64,000 nucleotides of DNA from Paenibacillus_AA sp045062745. Lineage in GTDB: Bacteria > Bacillota > Bacilli > Paenibacillales > NBRC-103111. Within the stretch, counting starts at the first letter, position 1, and each line of letters starts with the position of its first letter. This document shows positions 17,933 through 27,446 of this stretch, in pieces. The DNA is taken from contig NZ_JBJGED010000039.1 in the NCBI RefSeq assembly GCF_045062745.1, positions 1 through 64,000 of the forward strand. Reading direction: 5' to 3'. Below the pieces are notes generated by a model. It did not search any database. It was not told the DNA's origin and saw nothing but the letters and a program-made list of their open reading frames with translations. The translations under genes were made by a program, and so were the position numbers.

Positions 17933-18685
17933 GTGGCAATCATCGAAATCTCCAATCTGGATTTATACTATACGGAATTTCATGCGCTCAAGCAGATTGA
18001 GATGAACATTCAAGAGCGGTCGATCACCGCGTTCATCGGTCCTTCCGGCTGCGGCAAATCGACGCTGCTGCGCACGCTGAATCGGATGAACGATACGATC
18101 CGCGGGGTACGGATCAGCGGCAACGTCACGGTCGGGGGCGAAGACATCTACGGTCCCGGCGTGAACGTGGAGGCGCTGCGCAAACGGATCGGGATGGTGT
18201 TCCAGCAGCCGAACCCGTTCCCGAAGTCGATCTACGAGAACGTCGCTTACGGCCCTCGTATTCATGGGATTTCCAATAAGGCCGAGCTCGATCAGATCGT
18301 GGAGAAGAGCTTGCGCGCCGCCGCACTGTGGGATGAAGTGAAGGATTACTTGAAAAAATCGGCCTACGGCTTGTCCGGCGGGCAGCAGCAGCGGCTGTGC
18401 ATCGCCAGGGCGCTGGCGGTCAGCCCTACGATTCTGCTGATGGACGAGCCGACGTCGGCGCTCGATCCGATCTCGACGTTGAAGATCGAGGAGCTGATCC
18501 AGGAGCTGAAGGACCAGTATACGATCGTCATCGTCACGCACAACATGCAGCAGGCGGCCCGCGTATCCGGCCAGACCGCGTTCTTCCTGAACGGGGAAGT
18601 GGTCGAATTCGCCGACACCGTGAAGCTGTTCTCCAACCCGGACGATCAGCGTACGGAAGATTACATTACCGGCCGATTCGGCTGA
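17933..18685 (+). CDS. pstB: phosphate ABC transporter ATPase PstB
   Basis: 250 residues from GTG at 17933, preceded by AAAAGGGGG. Complete nucleotide-binding domain: Walker A GPSGCGKST, Q loop VFQQPNPFPKSIYENVAYGP (typical of PstB), signature LSGGQQQRL, Walker B ILLMDEPTSALD and switch His in VTHNMQQA. It energises PstCA-mediated phosphate uptake. Confidence 0.95.
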   Translation: MAIIEISNLDLYYTEFHALKQIEMNIQERSITAFIGPSGCGKSTLLRTLNRMNDTIRGVRISGNVTVGGEDIYGPGVNVEALRKRIGMVFQQPNPFPKSIYENVAYGPRIHGISNKAELDQIVEKSLRAAALWDEVKDYLKKSAYGLSGGQQQRLCIARALAVSPTILLMDEPTSALDPISTLKIEELIQELKDQYTIVIVTHNMQQAARVSGQTAFFLNGEVVEFADTVKLFSNPDDQRTEDYITGRFG

Positions 18686-18711
18686 TTATTCGAGTAGGGG
18701 GAACTTAAGCG

Positions 18712-19374
18712 ATGGTAACGAAGCGTCAACAGTTTGACTCCGCGCTGAGCGGACTGCGCAAGCATTTGATCGAGATGGGCGAGAAGGTGGAGAAGGCGAT
18801 CCTCCTGTCCGTCCAGTCGCTGAAGGCCGGAGACCTGGACTTGGCCCGGCAGCTTATCGCCGACGATGCGGCTATCAACGCGATGGAGGAGCAGATCGAC
18901 GAGCTGGGCACGAACTTGATCGCGACCCAGCAGCCCGTGGCCAAAGATCTGCGCCGCATCATCATCGCCTTCCGGATGGCGAGCGATCTGGAGCGGATGG
19001 CAGACCTGGCGGTCGATATCGCGAAGGTTACGCTGCGCATCGGCGAGGAGCCGCTGATCAAGCCGCTCGTCGACATTCCACGGATGGCCGAGATCGTGCA
19101 GCTCATGACGAACGAGAGCATCGACGCGTACGTCAATGAGAACGTCGATCTGGCGTACAAGATGGCGAAAATGGACGATGAAGTCGACCAGCTGCACAGC
19201 CAGATTCTGCGCGAATTGTTCGTGTTCATGGTGGACAATCCGAAGACGGTCAACCAGTCGCTGTTGCTCTGCTTCGTCAGCCGCTACCTGGAGCGGATGG
19301 CGGATCACGCGACGAACATCGGGGAGAGCGTCGTATATCTCGTGAAGGGCAAGCGGCCGGATCTGAACGTATAA
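18712..19374 (+). CDS. phoU: phosphate-specific transport regulator PhoU
   Basis: 220 residues made of two PhoU repeats, each ending with the E/D-rich metal-binding helix motif (DLERMADLAVDIAK and LERMADHATNIGE). PhoU links transporter state to PhoR signalling and keeps the regulon off when phosphate is plentiful. Last standard gene of the pst operon; only 17 bp separate it from the c-di-GMP gene downstream. Confidence 0.93.
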   Translation: MVTKRQQFDSALSGLRKHLIEMGEKVEKAILLSVQSLKAGDLDLARQLIADDAAINAMEEQIDELGTNLIATQQPVAKDLRRIIIAFRMASDLERMADLAVDIAKVTLRIGEEPLIKPLVDIPRMAEIVQLMTNESIDAYVNENVDLAYKMAKMDDEVDQLHSQILRELFVFMVDNPKTVNQSLLLCFVSRYLERMADHATNIGESVVYLVKGKRPDLNV

Positions 19375-19391
19375 TACTGCGAGGGATAAGC

Positions 19392-21683
19392 ATGTTCCGA
19401 TTGAACAGCCAAGAGCTGGAACGGATCCGACATCAATGGAAAACAAGCCGAGTAGGGCTGATTTATTTGGACATCGCCCGCTATGCCGAATGGGAAAGCC
19501 TGGCGGGCAGCGGTTATGGAGAGCATCTGCTCACTTCGATCAAATCGAGCCTGCTGCAGCTCCAAGCCGAGACCCCATCGATATTCAAAATGAACCGGGT
19601 CGGAGCCGATTTCTTTTTCTTCGCCGCACTCAAGGTGAAGCAGCCCGACGACCGGCACTACAAAGATTTGCAGGAGATCGGCACCCGTTTGAAGCTGGAG
19701 CTGACCCGTCTGATCCGCTACAAGACGGAGTCGGACCGCCGGCAGGTGCCGATCGATTTTCATATGGGGACGGCCCTGCTCTCAGAGGGACCGAACAGAG
19801 CCGACGGGAAAGGGAAGGGCGCCTTCGGGGAGTCCGACCTGGCCCATATGGACCACTGCATCTACATAGCTGTGAAGCAAGCGATTCGCGCCGCCCGGCT
19901 GCAGGACGGCTCCGAGGCGTCCGACGAAACCCGTGAGTTCCTGTCGATCATGGACCTGCAGCTCATTACGTCCGTGTATCAGCCGATCGTCTCGTTCGAG
20001 GATGCGCGCATCTTCGGCTACGAAGCGCTCACCCGCGGTCCGGTCGGCTCCGTGTTCCATTCCCCGATCCACCTCTTCCAATTCGCCGAGAGGGAGAACA
20101 TGCTGTACATGCTGGACCGGCTCGCGCGCGAGAAAGCGGTCTCCGGCTGTATCGGCCTGTCGCAGACGGAGCGGGTGTTCATCAACATTCCCGCCCATGT
20201 CATTCACGATCCCCAATTCACCCCGGGTCAGACGCTCAAGCTGCTCGAAGCCCGCGGGCTGACTCCCCACAATGTCGTGTTCGAGATTACGGAGCGCAGC
20301 TCGATCGAGGATTTCACGACGACGAAGCTGCTGCTGCAGCACTATCGCAGCCAAGGGTACCAGATCGCGATCGACGACGCCGGGGCGGGGTACTCCTCCT
20401 TGCAGGCGATTGCCGAGCTGCAGCCGGATTTCATCAAGGTCGACCGCTCGCTCATTCAGGATATCCATAAAGACAAGATCAAAGAGAACATCCTGGAGAC
20501 ATTCGTCTCCTTCGCCGAGAAAATGAACATCCGTATCATCGCCGAAGGCATCGAGAAGCTCGAGGAGCTTATGAAGCTGATGCAGATGGGCGTCCACCTC
20601 GGCCAAGGCTACTTCCTCGCGCGGCCGGAGCCCCTTCTCGCGCCGTTGTCCAGGGACGTCATGGAGCATCTGCTGCGCCAGCGCAAGCTGAAGAGCGCGA
20701 GCGCCCTAATGACCATTGGGCAGCTCGCCGTCCCGAATCGGACGTTCGGACCCGATACGTCCATCTCGGAGGTCGCCAATTACTTCCGGGCGAACGAGCC
20801 CGTCATCTGCGCGGTCATCGTCGCGAAGGGCGCTCCGGTCGGCCTTATTATGCGGGACAAGCTGTTCCAGCAGCTCGCGGGCCAATACGGCCTGTCGCTC
20901 TATTGGAACCGGCCGATCAGCCAGCTCATGGATAGGTATCCGCTCATCGTGGACGAGCAGATGCCGATCGATCAAGTGTCCCAGATGGCGACATCCCGGG
21001 AATTCAACCAGCTGTACGACTATGTCGTCATCACCTCGTCGGGTCAATTCCTAGGCGCTGCGTCCATCCGGTCGATTCTGGAGTCGATTACGAAGGCCCA
21101 CATCGAGCATGCCCGTATCGCCAATCCGCTCACCGGACTCCCGGGCAACGTGCAGATCCAGCGGGAGCTTACGAAGCGGCTGGGGGAGAAGCGCGACTTT
21201 TCCGTGATTTACGCCGATCTGGATTTTTTCAAATGGTACAACGACCGCTTCGGCTTCCATAAAGGGGATCAGATGATTCAGTTCACCGGCGATGTCCTGC
21301 AGGAGGCGAGCCGGATCAGCGGCCACCCGTTCGATTTCGTGGGCCATATCGGGGGCGACGACTTCATCGTCATCACGGATGCGGACGAGCCGGAGCGGCT
21401 GTGCGAGGAAATGATCCATCTGTTCGAGCAGGGAGTTGGCTCCTTCTACGAGCCGAGGCCCGGGGAAGAGCGCCGCCGGGTATTCGACCGCGAGGGGCAG
21501 CCCGTCGACGCCGACGGCGTAAGCTTGTCGCTCTCGCTGATCCTGTGCCCGGGTTACGCGGAGATGACGCTGGAGCACATCTCCCAGGAGGCGGCTAAGC
21601 TGAAGAAAGAGGCGAAGTCGCGCAAGGGCAGCGTCTATGTCGTCTGTCAGCCTTCGAATGGCAGTACGTCCCGGAGCTCTTGA
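19392..21683 (+). CDS. c-di-GMP protein with EAL, CBS pair and GGDEF domains
   Basis: 763 residues with four parts. The N-terminal 150 residues look like a degenerate GGDEF domain (GADFFFF at the signature). An EAL phosphodiesterase domain (about 190-420) keeps EAL, FEITER, IDDAGAGYSS, KVDRSLI and LGQGYF. Two CBS repeats (about 440-570) follow, then a C-terminal diguanylate cyclase domain (about 585-750) with intact GGDDF. It could both make and break c-di-GMP, with the CBS pair sensing a nucleotide. Its tight spacing behind phoU suggests co-transcription with pst. The 3' end overlaps the convergent HAD gene by 37 bp. Confidence 0.9.
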   Translation: MFRLNSQELERIRHQWKTSRVGLIYLDIARYAEWESLAGSGYGEHLLTSIKSSLLQLQAETPSIFKMNRVGADFFFFAALKVKQPDDRHYKDLQEIGTRLKLELTRLIRYKTESDRRQVPIDFHMGTALLSEGPNRADGKGKGAFGESDLAHMDHCIYIAVKQAIRAARLQDGSEASDETREFLSIMDLQLITSVYQPIVSFEDARIFGYEALTRGPVGSVFHSPIHLFQFAERENMLYMLDRLAREKAVSGCIGLSQTERVFINIPAHVIHDPQFTPGQTLKLLEARGLTPHNVVFEITERSSIEDFTTTKLLLQHYRSQGYQIAIDDAGAGYSSLQAIAELQPDFIKVDRSLIQDIHKDKIKENILETFVSFAEKMNIRIIAEGIEKLEELMKLMQMGVHLGQGYFLARPEPLLAPLSRDVMEHLLRQRKLKSASALMTIGQLAVPNRTFGPDTSISEVANYFRANEPVICAVIVAKGAPVGLIMRDKLFQQLAGQYGLSLYWNRPISQLMDRYPLIVDEQMPIDQVSQMATSREFNQLYDYVVITSSGQFLGAASIRSILESITKAHIEHARIANPLTGLPGNVQIQRELTKRLGEKRDFSVIYADLDFFKWYNDRFGFHKGDQMIQFTGDVLQEASRISGHPFDFVGHIGGDDFIVITDADEPERLCEEMIHLFEQGVGSFYEPRPGEERRRVFDREGQPVDADGVSLSLSLILCPGYAEMTLEHISQEAAKLKKEAKSRKGSVYVVCQPSNGSTSRSS

Positions 21684-22399
21684 ATATGGCGAATGACCGT
21701 TACTTTTTGCTTCCCGATCTTGCGCCCCGTTATTTTTTTGCCGCTGTTCCGGTTGATCCAGACCGCATGCATGCCGCACTTGAGCGCTCCCGCAATATCG
21801 TTCGTCCAGGAATCGCCGATCATGACGGCTTCGGAGGGCGGGGTAGAGGTGTTTTTCAGGGCGTGGAGGAAGATGGCGGGGTCGGGCTTGCGGTACTCCC
21901 CCTTCTTCGACGTGAAGATCCGCTCCATCGGCAGCTCGCCGGACAGGCCGAACCGGGTGATCATCCCGTGCTGGACGTCGCGGTTGCCGTTGCTGATGAC
22001 GGCCAGCTGATAGTGCTTGGCCAGCGCGCGCACCGTTTCGGCGGCTTGGGGGAACAGCACGGCATGCTGCCGCTGCTGTTTCTTCATTTCGCGGAAGAAG
22101 GAGTGGACGAACGCATCGTTAACGGCGAACGGATAATGCCGCAGGGCGGCCTTCAGGCATTGCTTGCGCAGCTCGAACGTATCCGCGCCGCCTTTGCTCT
22201 TGCGTTTGTTCCACTCGCTCAGATACAGCTGGACCGCTTTGTCCGGGGTCGCAGCCGGATCGTCGGGCTCCCATCTTCCTGTGAAATCGGACAAAATATT
22301 CGTAAAGCACCGCTCGAACGATTGCTCCGGGTCGATCATCGTATTGTTCATGTCGAAGAACAGCGTCCGTACCGTCTGCGGAATGCTCGTTTTCCTCAT
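21647..22399 (-). CDS. HAD-family hydrolase (YjjG/phosphatase-like)
   Basis: About 250 residues from the ATG at 22399, chosen because AAGGAG lies ten bases upstream; a longer form starting at 22426 is possible. HAD motifs: I, FFDMNNT; II, VISNGN; III, Lys in TSKKGEYRKPDP; IV, IGDSWTNDIAGA. The second acidic residue of motif I (DxD) is Asn here, which normally supplies the general acid/base, so activity may be reduced or altered. Likely a small-molecule phosphatase. It converges on and overlaps the c-di-GMP gene. Confidence 0.82.
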   Translation of the reverse strand: MRKTSIPQTVRTLFFDMNNTMIDPEQSFERCFTNILSDFTGRWEPDDPAATPDKAVQLYLSEWNKRKSKGGADTFELRKQCLKAALRHYPFAVNDAFVHSFFREMKKQQRQHAVLFPQAAETVRALAKHYQLAVISNGNRDVQHGMITRFGLSGELPMERIFTSKKGEYRKPDPAIFLHALKNTSTPPSEAVMIGDSWTNDIAGALKCGMHAVWINRNSGKKITGRKIGKQKVTVIRHIQELRDVLPFEG

Positions 22400-22504
22400 G
22401 AGGCCCACATCTCCTTTATCCTTCATCCATATGAGCGCGGTGCATAGGATATGAGAGCCATTTGTGCTATGATGGAAGAAGGACTGGACTAAAAGAGGTG
22501 GATA

Positions 22505-25156
22505 ATGAGCAAATTGATTCTAATTGACGGCAATAGCGTCGCTTATAGGGCGTTTTTCGCGCTGCCGCTCCTTAGCAATTCATCCGGCTTGCATACGAAC
22601 GCGGTGTTCGGGTTCACGACCATGCTGCTCAAGCTCATCGAAGAAGAGAAACCGACGCACTTCCTCGTCGCCTTCGACGCGGGCAAAGTGACGTTCCGAC
22701 ATAAAGGCTACGAGGACTACAAGGGCGGCCGGGAGAAGACGCCTCCCGAGCTGTCCGAGCAATTCCCGGTCGTGAAGGAGCTGCTGCGCTCGTTCGGCAT
22801 CTCCCAGTTCGAGCTGGCCGGCTACGAGGCCGATGACATTATCGGGACGATGACGCGCCTGGCGGACGAGAAGGATTTCCCGGTCGTCGTTGTTACGGGC
22901 GATAAGGATATGCTGCAGCTAAGCTCCCCGAACGTAACGGTAGCCCTGACCCGCAAGGGCGTCAGCGAGGTGGAGCGTTTCACGCCGGAGCACATTCACG
23001 AGACGTATGGGCTGAAGCCGCATCAGATCATCGATCTGAAGGGGCTGATGGGCGACGCCTCGGACAACATTCCGGGCATCCCGGGCGTGGGCGAGAAGAC
23101 CGCGCTGAAGCTGCTGCATCAATACGGCAGCGTGGAAGAAGTGCTGGCCCGCGTCGACGAGATCAGCGGCAAGATGCAGGAGAAGATCCGCGAGCACGCG
23201 GACAGCGCCCGCATGAGCAAGGATCTCGCCACGATCTACCGCGAGGTGCCGCTCGAGATTGAGCTGGACACGCTGCAGTACGACGGCTACGACGGACACG
23301 CGCTCGGCGCGATGTTCCGCAAGCTCGAATTCAAGTCGCTGATCGAAAAGCTGGAGCTGCCGAGCGCGCCTGTGTCGGACGAGCCCCAGGAGGAGCTCGA
23401 CGTCTACGTGCTGTACGAAGGCCGGATCCCGGGCTTCGTGAAGCAGCTGGAGGCGAGCGAGGTCGAGGCGGTGCACGTGGAAGTGATCGGCGACAACCCG
23501 CATACCGCGGCGATCGTGGGACTCAGCTTCTTCACCCCGACGGGGGTGGCGTACCTTCCAGGCGACCGGCTGTTCACCGCGAGCGGAGCGCCCATCCGCC
23601 GGTGGCTCGGGGACCCCGATGAGAAGAAGTATGTGTACGACATGCACCGCGCCGAGGTAGCGCTCGCATGGAGACAAGTGCCGCTGCGCGGCGTGGACTT
23701 CGACGTTCTGATCGCGGCATACTTGCTCGATCCGACCGAGTCGAATCATGCGCTCCACGCGCTCGCCGGCCGTTTCGGGCTGCCCCGCATCGCCGCCGAC
23801 GAGGACGTGTACGGCAAGGGCGCGAAGTTCAAGCTGCCGGAGCTCGAGCCTCTGAGCGAGCATCTGTGCCGCAAGGCCGCGTTGGTGAATCGTCTCGTGC
23901 CGGTGCTGCGCCGCGAGCTCGAAGACAAGGAGATGAACCGGCTGTACTTCGAGCTCGAGAAGCCGCTCGCCGCCGTGCTGGCCGGGATGGAGAAGACCGG
24001 CATCCGCGTGGACGGAGAGGGACTGCGCCAGCTGGGCGCGGAGCTCGGCAAGACGATCGACAAGCTCGCCGAGACGATCTACGGCTTGGCCGGCATGGAA
24101 TTCAACCTGAATTCGACCAAGCAGCTCGGCGACGTGCTGTTCGAGAAGCTGAAGCTCCCGGTCGTCAAGAAGACGAAGACCGGGTATTCCACCGATGCCG
24201 AGGTGCTGGAGAAGCTCGAGCCGTATCACGAGATCGTGCGGAGCATTCTCCATTACCGGCAGCTCGCGAAGCTGCAATCGACGTATGTGGAAGGGCTGCT
24301 GAAGGAAATTCGCCCGGAGACCGGCAAGGTGCATACGTATTACCAGCAGACGATCGCCGCTACGGGACGGCTGAGCAGCCAGTTCCCGAACCTGCAGAAC
24401 ATTCCGATCCGGCTCGAGGAAGGGCGCAAGATCCGCAAAGTGTTCGTCCCGACGGAGCCGGGCTGGCATATATTGGCCGCCGACTACTCGCAGATCGAGC
24501 TGCGGGTGCTGGCGCACATCTCGAAGGACGAGAAGCTGATCGAGGCATTCCGCAACAATATGGACGTCCACACGAAGACGGCGATGGACGTGTTCGGCGT
24601 CGCCGAGACCGAGGTGGACGCGAACATGCGCCGGCAGGCGAAGGCCGTCAACTTCGGCATCGTCTACGGGATCAGCGACTACGGGCTGTCGCAGAACCTG
24701 CACATTACGCGGAAGGACGCGGCCCAATTCATCGAACAATACTTCTCCGTCTTCCAGGGCGTCCGCCGCTATATGGACGACATCGTGAAGCAAGCCCGCA
24801 CGAACGGCTATGTGACGACGCTGCTCCAGCGCCGCCGCTACTTGTCGGACATTAACGCGTCGAACTTCAACCTACGCTCGTTCGCGGAACGTACGGCGAT
24901 GAACACGCCGATCCAAGGGACGGCCGCCGATATTATCAAGCTGGCGATGGTGCAGATCGCGAAGCGGATGCAGGACGCGGGCGTGCGAAGCCGCATGCTG
25001 CTGCAGGTGCATGACGAACTCGTGTTCGAGGTACCGGAGGAGGAGCTGGAGCTCATGCGGGCATTGGTGCCGGAAGTGATGGAGAGCGCCTTGGCGCTTG
25101 ACGTTCCGCTCAAGGTTGACGTGAACGACGGCGTCAATTGGTACGAAGCGAAATAA
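22505..25156 (+). CDS. polA: DNA polymerase I
   Basis: 883 residues. N-terminal 5' nuclease with VVTGDKDMLQL and GIPGVGEKTA (about 1-290); a middle 3'-5' exonuclease-like domain (about 300-470) lacking the DxE metal motif, as in Bacillus PolA, so no proofreading is expected; polymerase domain with motif A (DYSQIELRVLAHIS), motif B (RRQAKAVNFGIVYG) and motif C (HDELVFEV). Acts in Okazaki-fragment processing and excision repair. First gene of a replication/repair group conserved with Bacillus (polA-mutM-ytaF-coaE). Confidence 0.97.
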   Translation: MSKLILIDGNSVAYRAFFALPLLSNSSGLHTNAVFGFTTMLLKLIEEEKPTHFLVAFDAGKVTFRHKGYEDYKGGREKTPPELSEQFPVVKELLRSFGISQFELAGYEADDIIGTMTRLADEKDFPVVVVTGDKDMLQLSSPNVTVALTRKGVSEVERFTPEHIHETYGLKPHQIIDLKGLMGDASDNIPGIPGVGEKTALKLLHQYGSVEEVLARVDEISGKMQEKIREHADSARMSKDLATIYREVPLEIELDTLQYDGYDGHALGAMFRKLEFKSLIEKLELPSAPVSDEPQEELDVYVLYEGRIPGFVKQLEASEVEAVHVEVIGDNPHTAAIVGLSFFTPTGVAYLPGDRLFTASGAPIRRWLGDPDEKKYVYDMHRAEVALAWRQVPLRGVDFDVLIAAYLLDPTESNHALHALAGRFGLPRIAADEDVYGKGAKFKLPELEPLSEHLCRKAALVNRLVPVLRRELEDKEMNRLYFELEKPLAAVLAGMEKTGIRVDGEGLRQLGAELGKTIDKLAETIYGLAGMEFNLNSTKQLGDVLFEKLKLPVVKKTKTGYSTDAEVLEKLEPYHEIVRSILHYRQLAKLQSTYVEGLLKEIRPETGKVHTYYQQTIAATGRLSSQFPNLQNIPIRLEEGRKIRKVFVPTEPGWHILAADYSQIELRVLAHISKDEKLIEAFRNNMDVHTKTAMDVFGVAETEVDANMRRQAKAVNFGIVYGISDYGLSQNLHITRKDAAQFIEQYFSVFQGVRRYMDDIVKQARTNGYVTTLLQRRRYLSDINASNFNLRSFAERTAMNTPIQGTAADIIKLAMVQIAKRMQDAGVRSRMLLQVHDELVFEVPEEELELMRALVPEVMESALALDVPLKVDVNDGVNWYEAK

Positions 25157-25210
25157 ATCGGATCGCAAGCGTTATTATGGATCATTTTATACAGCTAAGG
25201 AGAACACATC

Positions 25211-26038
25211 ATGCCTGAATTGCCAGAAGTAGAAACGGTTCGACGCACGTTGACCCTGCTCGTCGCGGGCAAGCGGATCGAACGCGTCTCCGTCCATCTG
25301 CCGCGCATCATTCAGCGGCCGGACGACGTGCGGCAGTTCAGCCATTTGCTCGAAGGGCAGACGATCCGCGCCGTCGAGCGGCGGGGCAAGTTCCTGCGCC
25401 TGCTGCTTGACGAGCTCGTGCTCGTGTCCCACCTGCGCATGGAGGGCCGGTACGGCGTGTACCGGGCTGAGGAGCCGGTGGAGAAGCATACGCACGTCGT
25501 GTTCCATTTCGACGACGGCACGGAGCTCCGCTACAAGGACGTGCGCCAATTCGGCACGATGCACTTGTTCGCGCCGGGCGAGGAGTGGTCGAGCGCTCCG
25601 CTGAACAAGCTGGGCGTCGAGCCGCTCGATCCGGCGTTCACGGCCGAGGAATTCCGGCAGCGGATGGCATCCCGTTCGACGAAGATCAAGCCGCTGCTGC
25701 TGAACCAGGAGATCGTGACCGGCATCGGCAACATCTATGTGGACGAAGCGCTCCATATGGCGCGTATTCATCCGGAGCGCCCAGCGAGGTCTCTCTCGCG
25801 GGAGGAACTGGATGCGCTTCACACCGCGATCGTCTCCACCCTGCAAGATGCCGTCGATGCCGGCGGATCCTCGATCAAGTCCTATGTGAACGGACAGGGC
25901 GAAATGGGAATGTTCCAGCACCAGCTGCACGCCTACGGCCGCGACGGCGACCCTTGCTCCCATTGCGGGACGCTTATGGTGAAGACGGTCGTCGGCGGCC
26001 GGGGTACCCATCTGTGCCCCGAGTGTCAGAAGCTGTAA
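25211..26038 (+). CDS. mutM: formamidopyrimidine-DNA glycosylase (Fpg/MutM)
   Basis: 275 residues. Starts with PELPEVETVRR, giving the N-terminal catalytic Pro and Glu; ends with a CSHCG...CPEC zinc finger. Also KSYVNGQGEMGMFQHQLHAYG, the helix-two-turn-helix region. Removes 8-oxoguanine and cuts the abasic site. Ribosome site AAGGAG; 54 bp after polA. Confidence 0.96.
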   Translation: MPELPEVETVRRTLTLLVAGKRIERVSVHLPRIIQRPDDVRQFSHLLEGQTIRAVERRGKFLRLLLDELVLVSHLRMEGRYGVYRAEEPVEKHTHVVFHFDDGTELRYKDVRQFGTMHLFAPGEEWSSAPLNKLGVEPLDPAFTAEEFRQRMASRSTKIKPLLLNQEIVTGIGNIYVDEALHMARIHPERPARSLSREELDALHTAIVSTLQDAVDAGGSSIKSYVNGQGEMGMFQHQLHAYGRDGDPCSHCGTLMVKTVVGGRGTHLCPECQKL

Positions 26039-26096
26039 GGCACGAAACCGCCTCTTTCGCATATAGTGGGTAAGAGCCTAGAGCGGAGAGGACGTC

Positions 26097-26798
26097 GTGC
26101 GGATGCAGCTATATGTGTCTTTGTGTTTATTAGCGCTGGCCGTCAGCCTGGACGGCTTCGGCGTAGGGGTTACTTACGGATTAAGACGAATTCGGATTCC
26201 AGTGCTGTCGATCGTCATCATCTCGGGCTGCTCGGGATTCATCTTCTGGATCGCGATGCAGCTCGGCGCCTTTGTGTCCCAATTCTTAAGTCCCCGCGCC
26301 GCTACGAGCATCGGAGCGCTGATTTTGATCGGGATCGGGGTATGGGCGATCCTGCAGATCGTCCGTAACCAACAGCCGGACGCCGATTCGGAAGGGGCGG
26401 GGGAGCAGGTCCCGGTTACCGTCACAGAGGTGACAAAGAACGAAGGAGACCAGGTCAAGACGATCGTCGTCATCGAGTGGAAGCGGCTCGGCCTCGTGAT
26501 TCAGATTTTGCGCAAGCCGTCGCTCGCCGATATGGACCGGTCCGGTATTATCTCAGCCTCGGAAGCGGTGCTGCTCGGGATCGCGCTGTCGCTGGACGCC
26601 TTCGGCGCCGGTATCGGGGCGGCCTTCATCGGGTTCAGCTCGCTCATGACCGCATTCGTGATCGCCTGCTCGAGCGGCCTGTTCATTGCGACAGGGCTTC
26701 GTGTCGGCATGCTGTACGCGAACCGGGCCTGGATGAAGAAGCTGAGCTTTCTCCCCGGATTTCTCTTGATCCTTATGGGGCTGATGAAGCTCTTGTAA
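26097..26798 (+). CDS. ytaF: sporulation membrane protein YtaF (MntP-like)
   Basis: About 233 residues, start GTG at 26097 (five bases after GGAGAGG) or ATG at 26103. Two homologous halves of three helices each, with LAVSLDGFGVGVTYG and IALSLDAFGAGIGA carrying conserved Asp residues in the membrane, as in MntP/YtaF proteins. The halves are joined by a hydrophilic charged linker. Position between mutM and coaE matches Bacillus ytaF. Transport of a cation is likely from the fold; the substrate is not known here. Confidence 0.88.
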   Translation: MRMQLYVSLCLLALAVSLDGFGVGVTYGLRRIRIPVLSIVIISGCSGFIFWIAMQLGAFVSQFLSPRAATSIGALILIGIGVWAILQIVRNQQPDADSEGAGEQVPVTVTEVTKNEGDQVKTIVVIEWKRLGLVIQILRKPSLADMDRSGIISASEAVLLGIALSLDAFGAGIGAAFIGFSSLMTAFVIACSSGLFIATGLRVGMLYANRAWMKKLSFLPGFLLILMGLMKLL

Positions 26799-26849
26799 TC
26801 CAGTGATTGGCGTATGGAATCCAGATGAGTGGCACAAGGGGGAGCCCAA

Positions 26850-27446
26850 ATGAACATTGGCTTGACGGGGGGTATTGCTTGCGGGAAGAGCACGGTCTCG
26901 GCGATGCTCGTGAAGCGGGGGGCGAACCTGGTGGACGCCGATCGGATCGCGCGCGAGGTCGTCCTTCCGGGCAGTCCCGTGCTGGCGCAAGTCGCCGAGC
27001 GGTTCGGACAAGCCATCCTGAACGAGGACGGGAGCTTGAACCGCAAGAAGCTAGGCGAGCGGATCTTCGGCGACGAGACGGCCCGGCGGGACCTCGAGGG
27101 GCTTCTGCATCCCCCGATCCGCGCTACAATGCGGGAACAGCTCGCGCAGTTCGAGCGCTTGCAGCCGGACAAGCTCGTCGTCGTCGATGTCCCTCTGCTC
27201 TACGAGTCGAACCTGGCTTCCATGTTCGAGGAAGTGATGCTTGTATATGTCCCTCGCGAGGTGCAGCTCGCCCGGCTGATGGCGCGCGATTCCCTCACGG
27301 CGGAGCAGGCGGAGCGGCGGCTCGCGGCGCAGCTGCCGATCGAGCAGAAGCGGCAATGGGCGGATATCGTGATTGACAACAGCGGTACGCTCGAAGCGAC
27401 CGAACGGCAGCTGGACCAATTTTGGAGCAGAAAGGGATTGGGATGA
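26850..27446 (+). CDS. coaE: dephospho-CoA kinase
   Basis: 198 residues from the ATG at 26850, preceded by AAGGGGGAG. P-loop GGIACGKST at the N-terminus, DADRIAREVV, and the CoaE lid region (REVQLARLMARDSLTAEQAE). Final step of coenzyme A synthesis, phosphorylating the 3' hydroxyl of dephospho-CoA. Its stop overlaps the start of the next gene as ATGA. Confidence 0.95.
   Translation: MNIGLTGGIACGKSTVSAMLVKRGANLVDADRIAREVVLPGSPVLAQVAERFGQAILNEDGSLNRKKLGERIFGDETARRDLEGLLHPPIRATMREQLAQFERLQPDKLVVVDVPLLYESNLASMFEEVMLVYVPREVQLARLMARDSLTAEQAERRLAAQLPIEQKRQWADIVIDNSGTLEATERQLDQFWSRKGLG

Noticed and set aside
22919..24793. Long minus-strand frame inside polA
   Set aside because: No motif or ribosome site; fully explained as a shadow of the polymerase gene.
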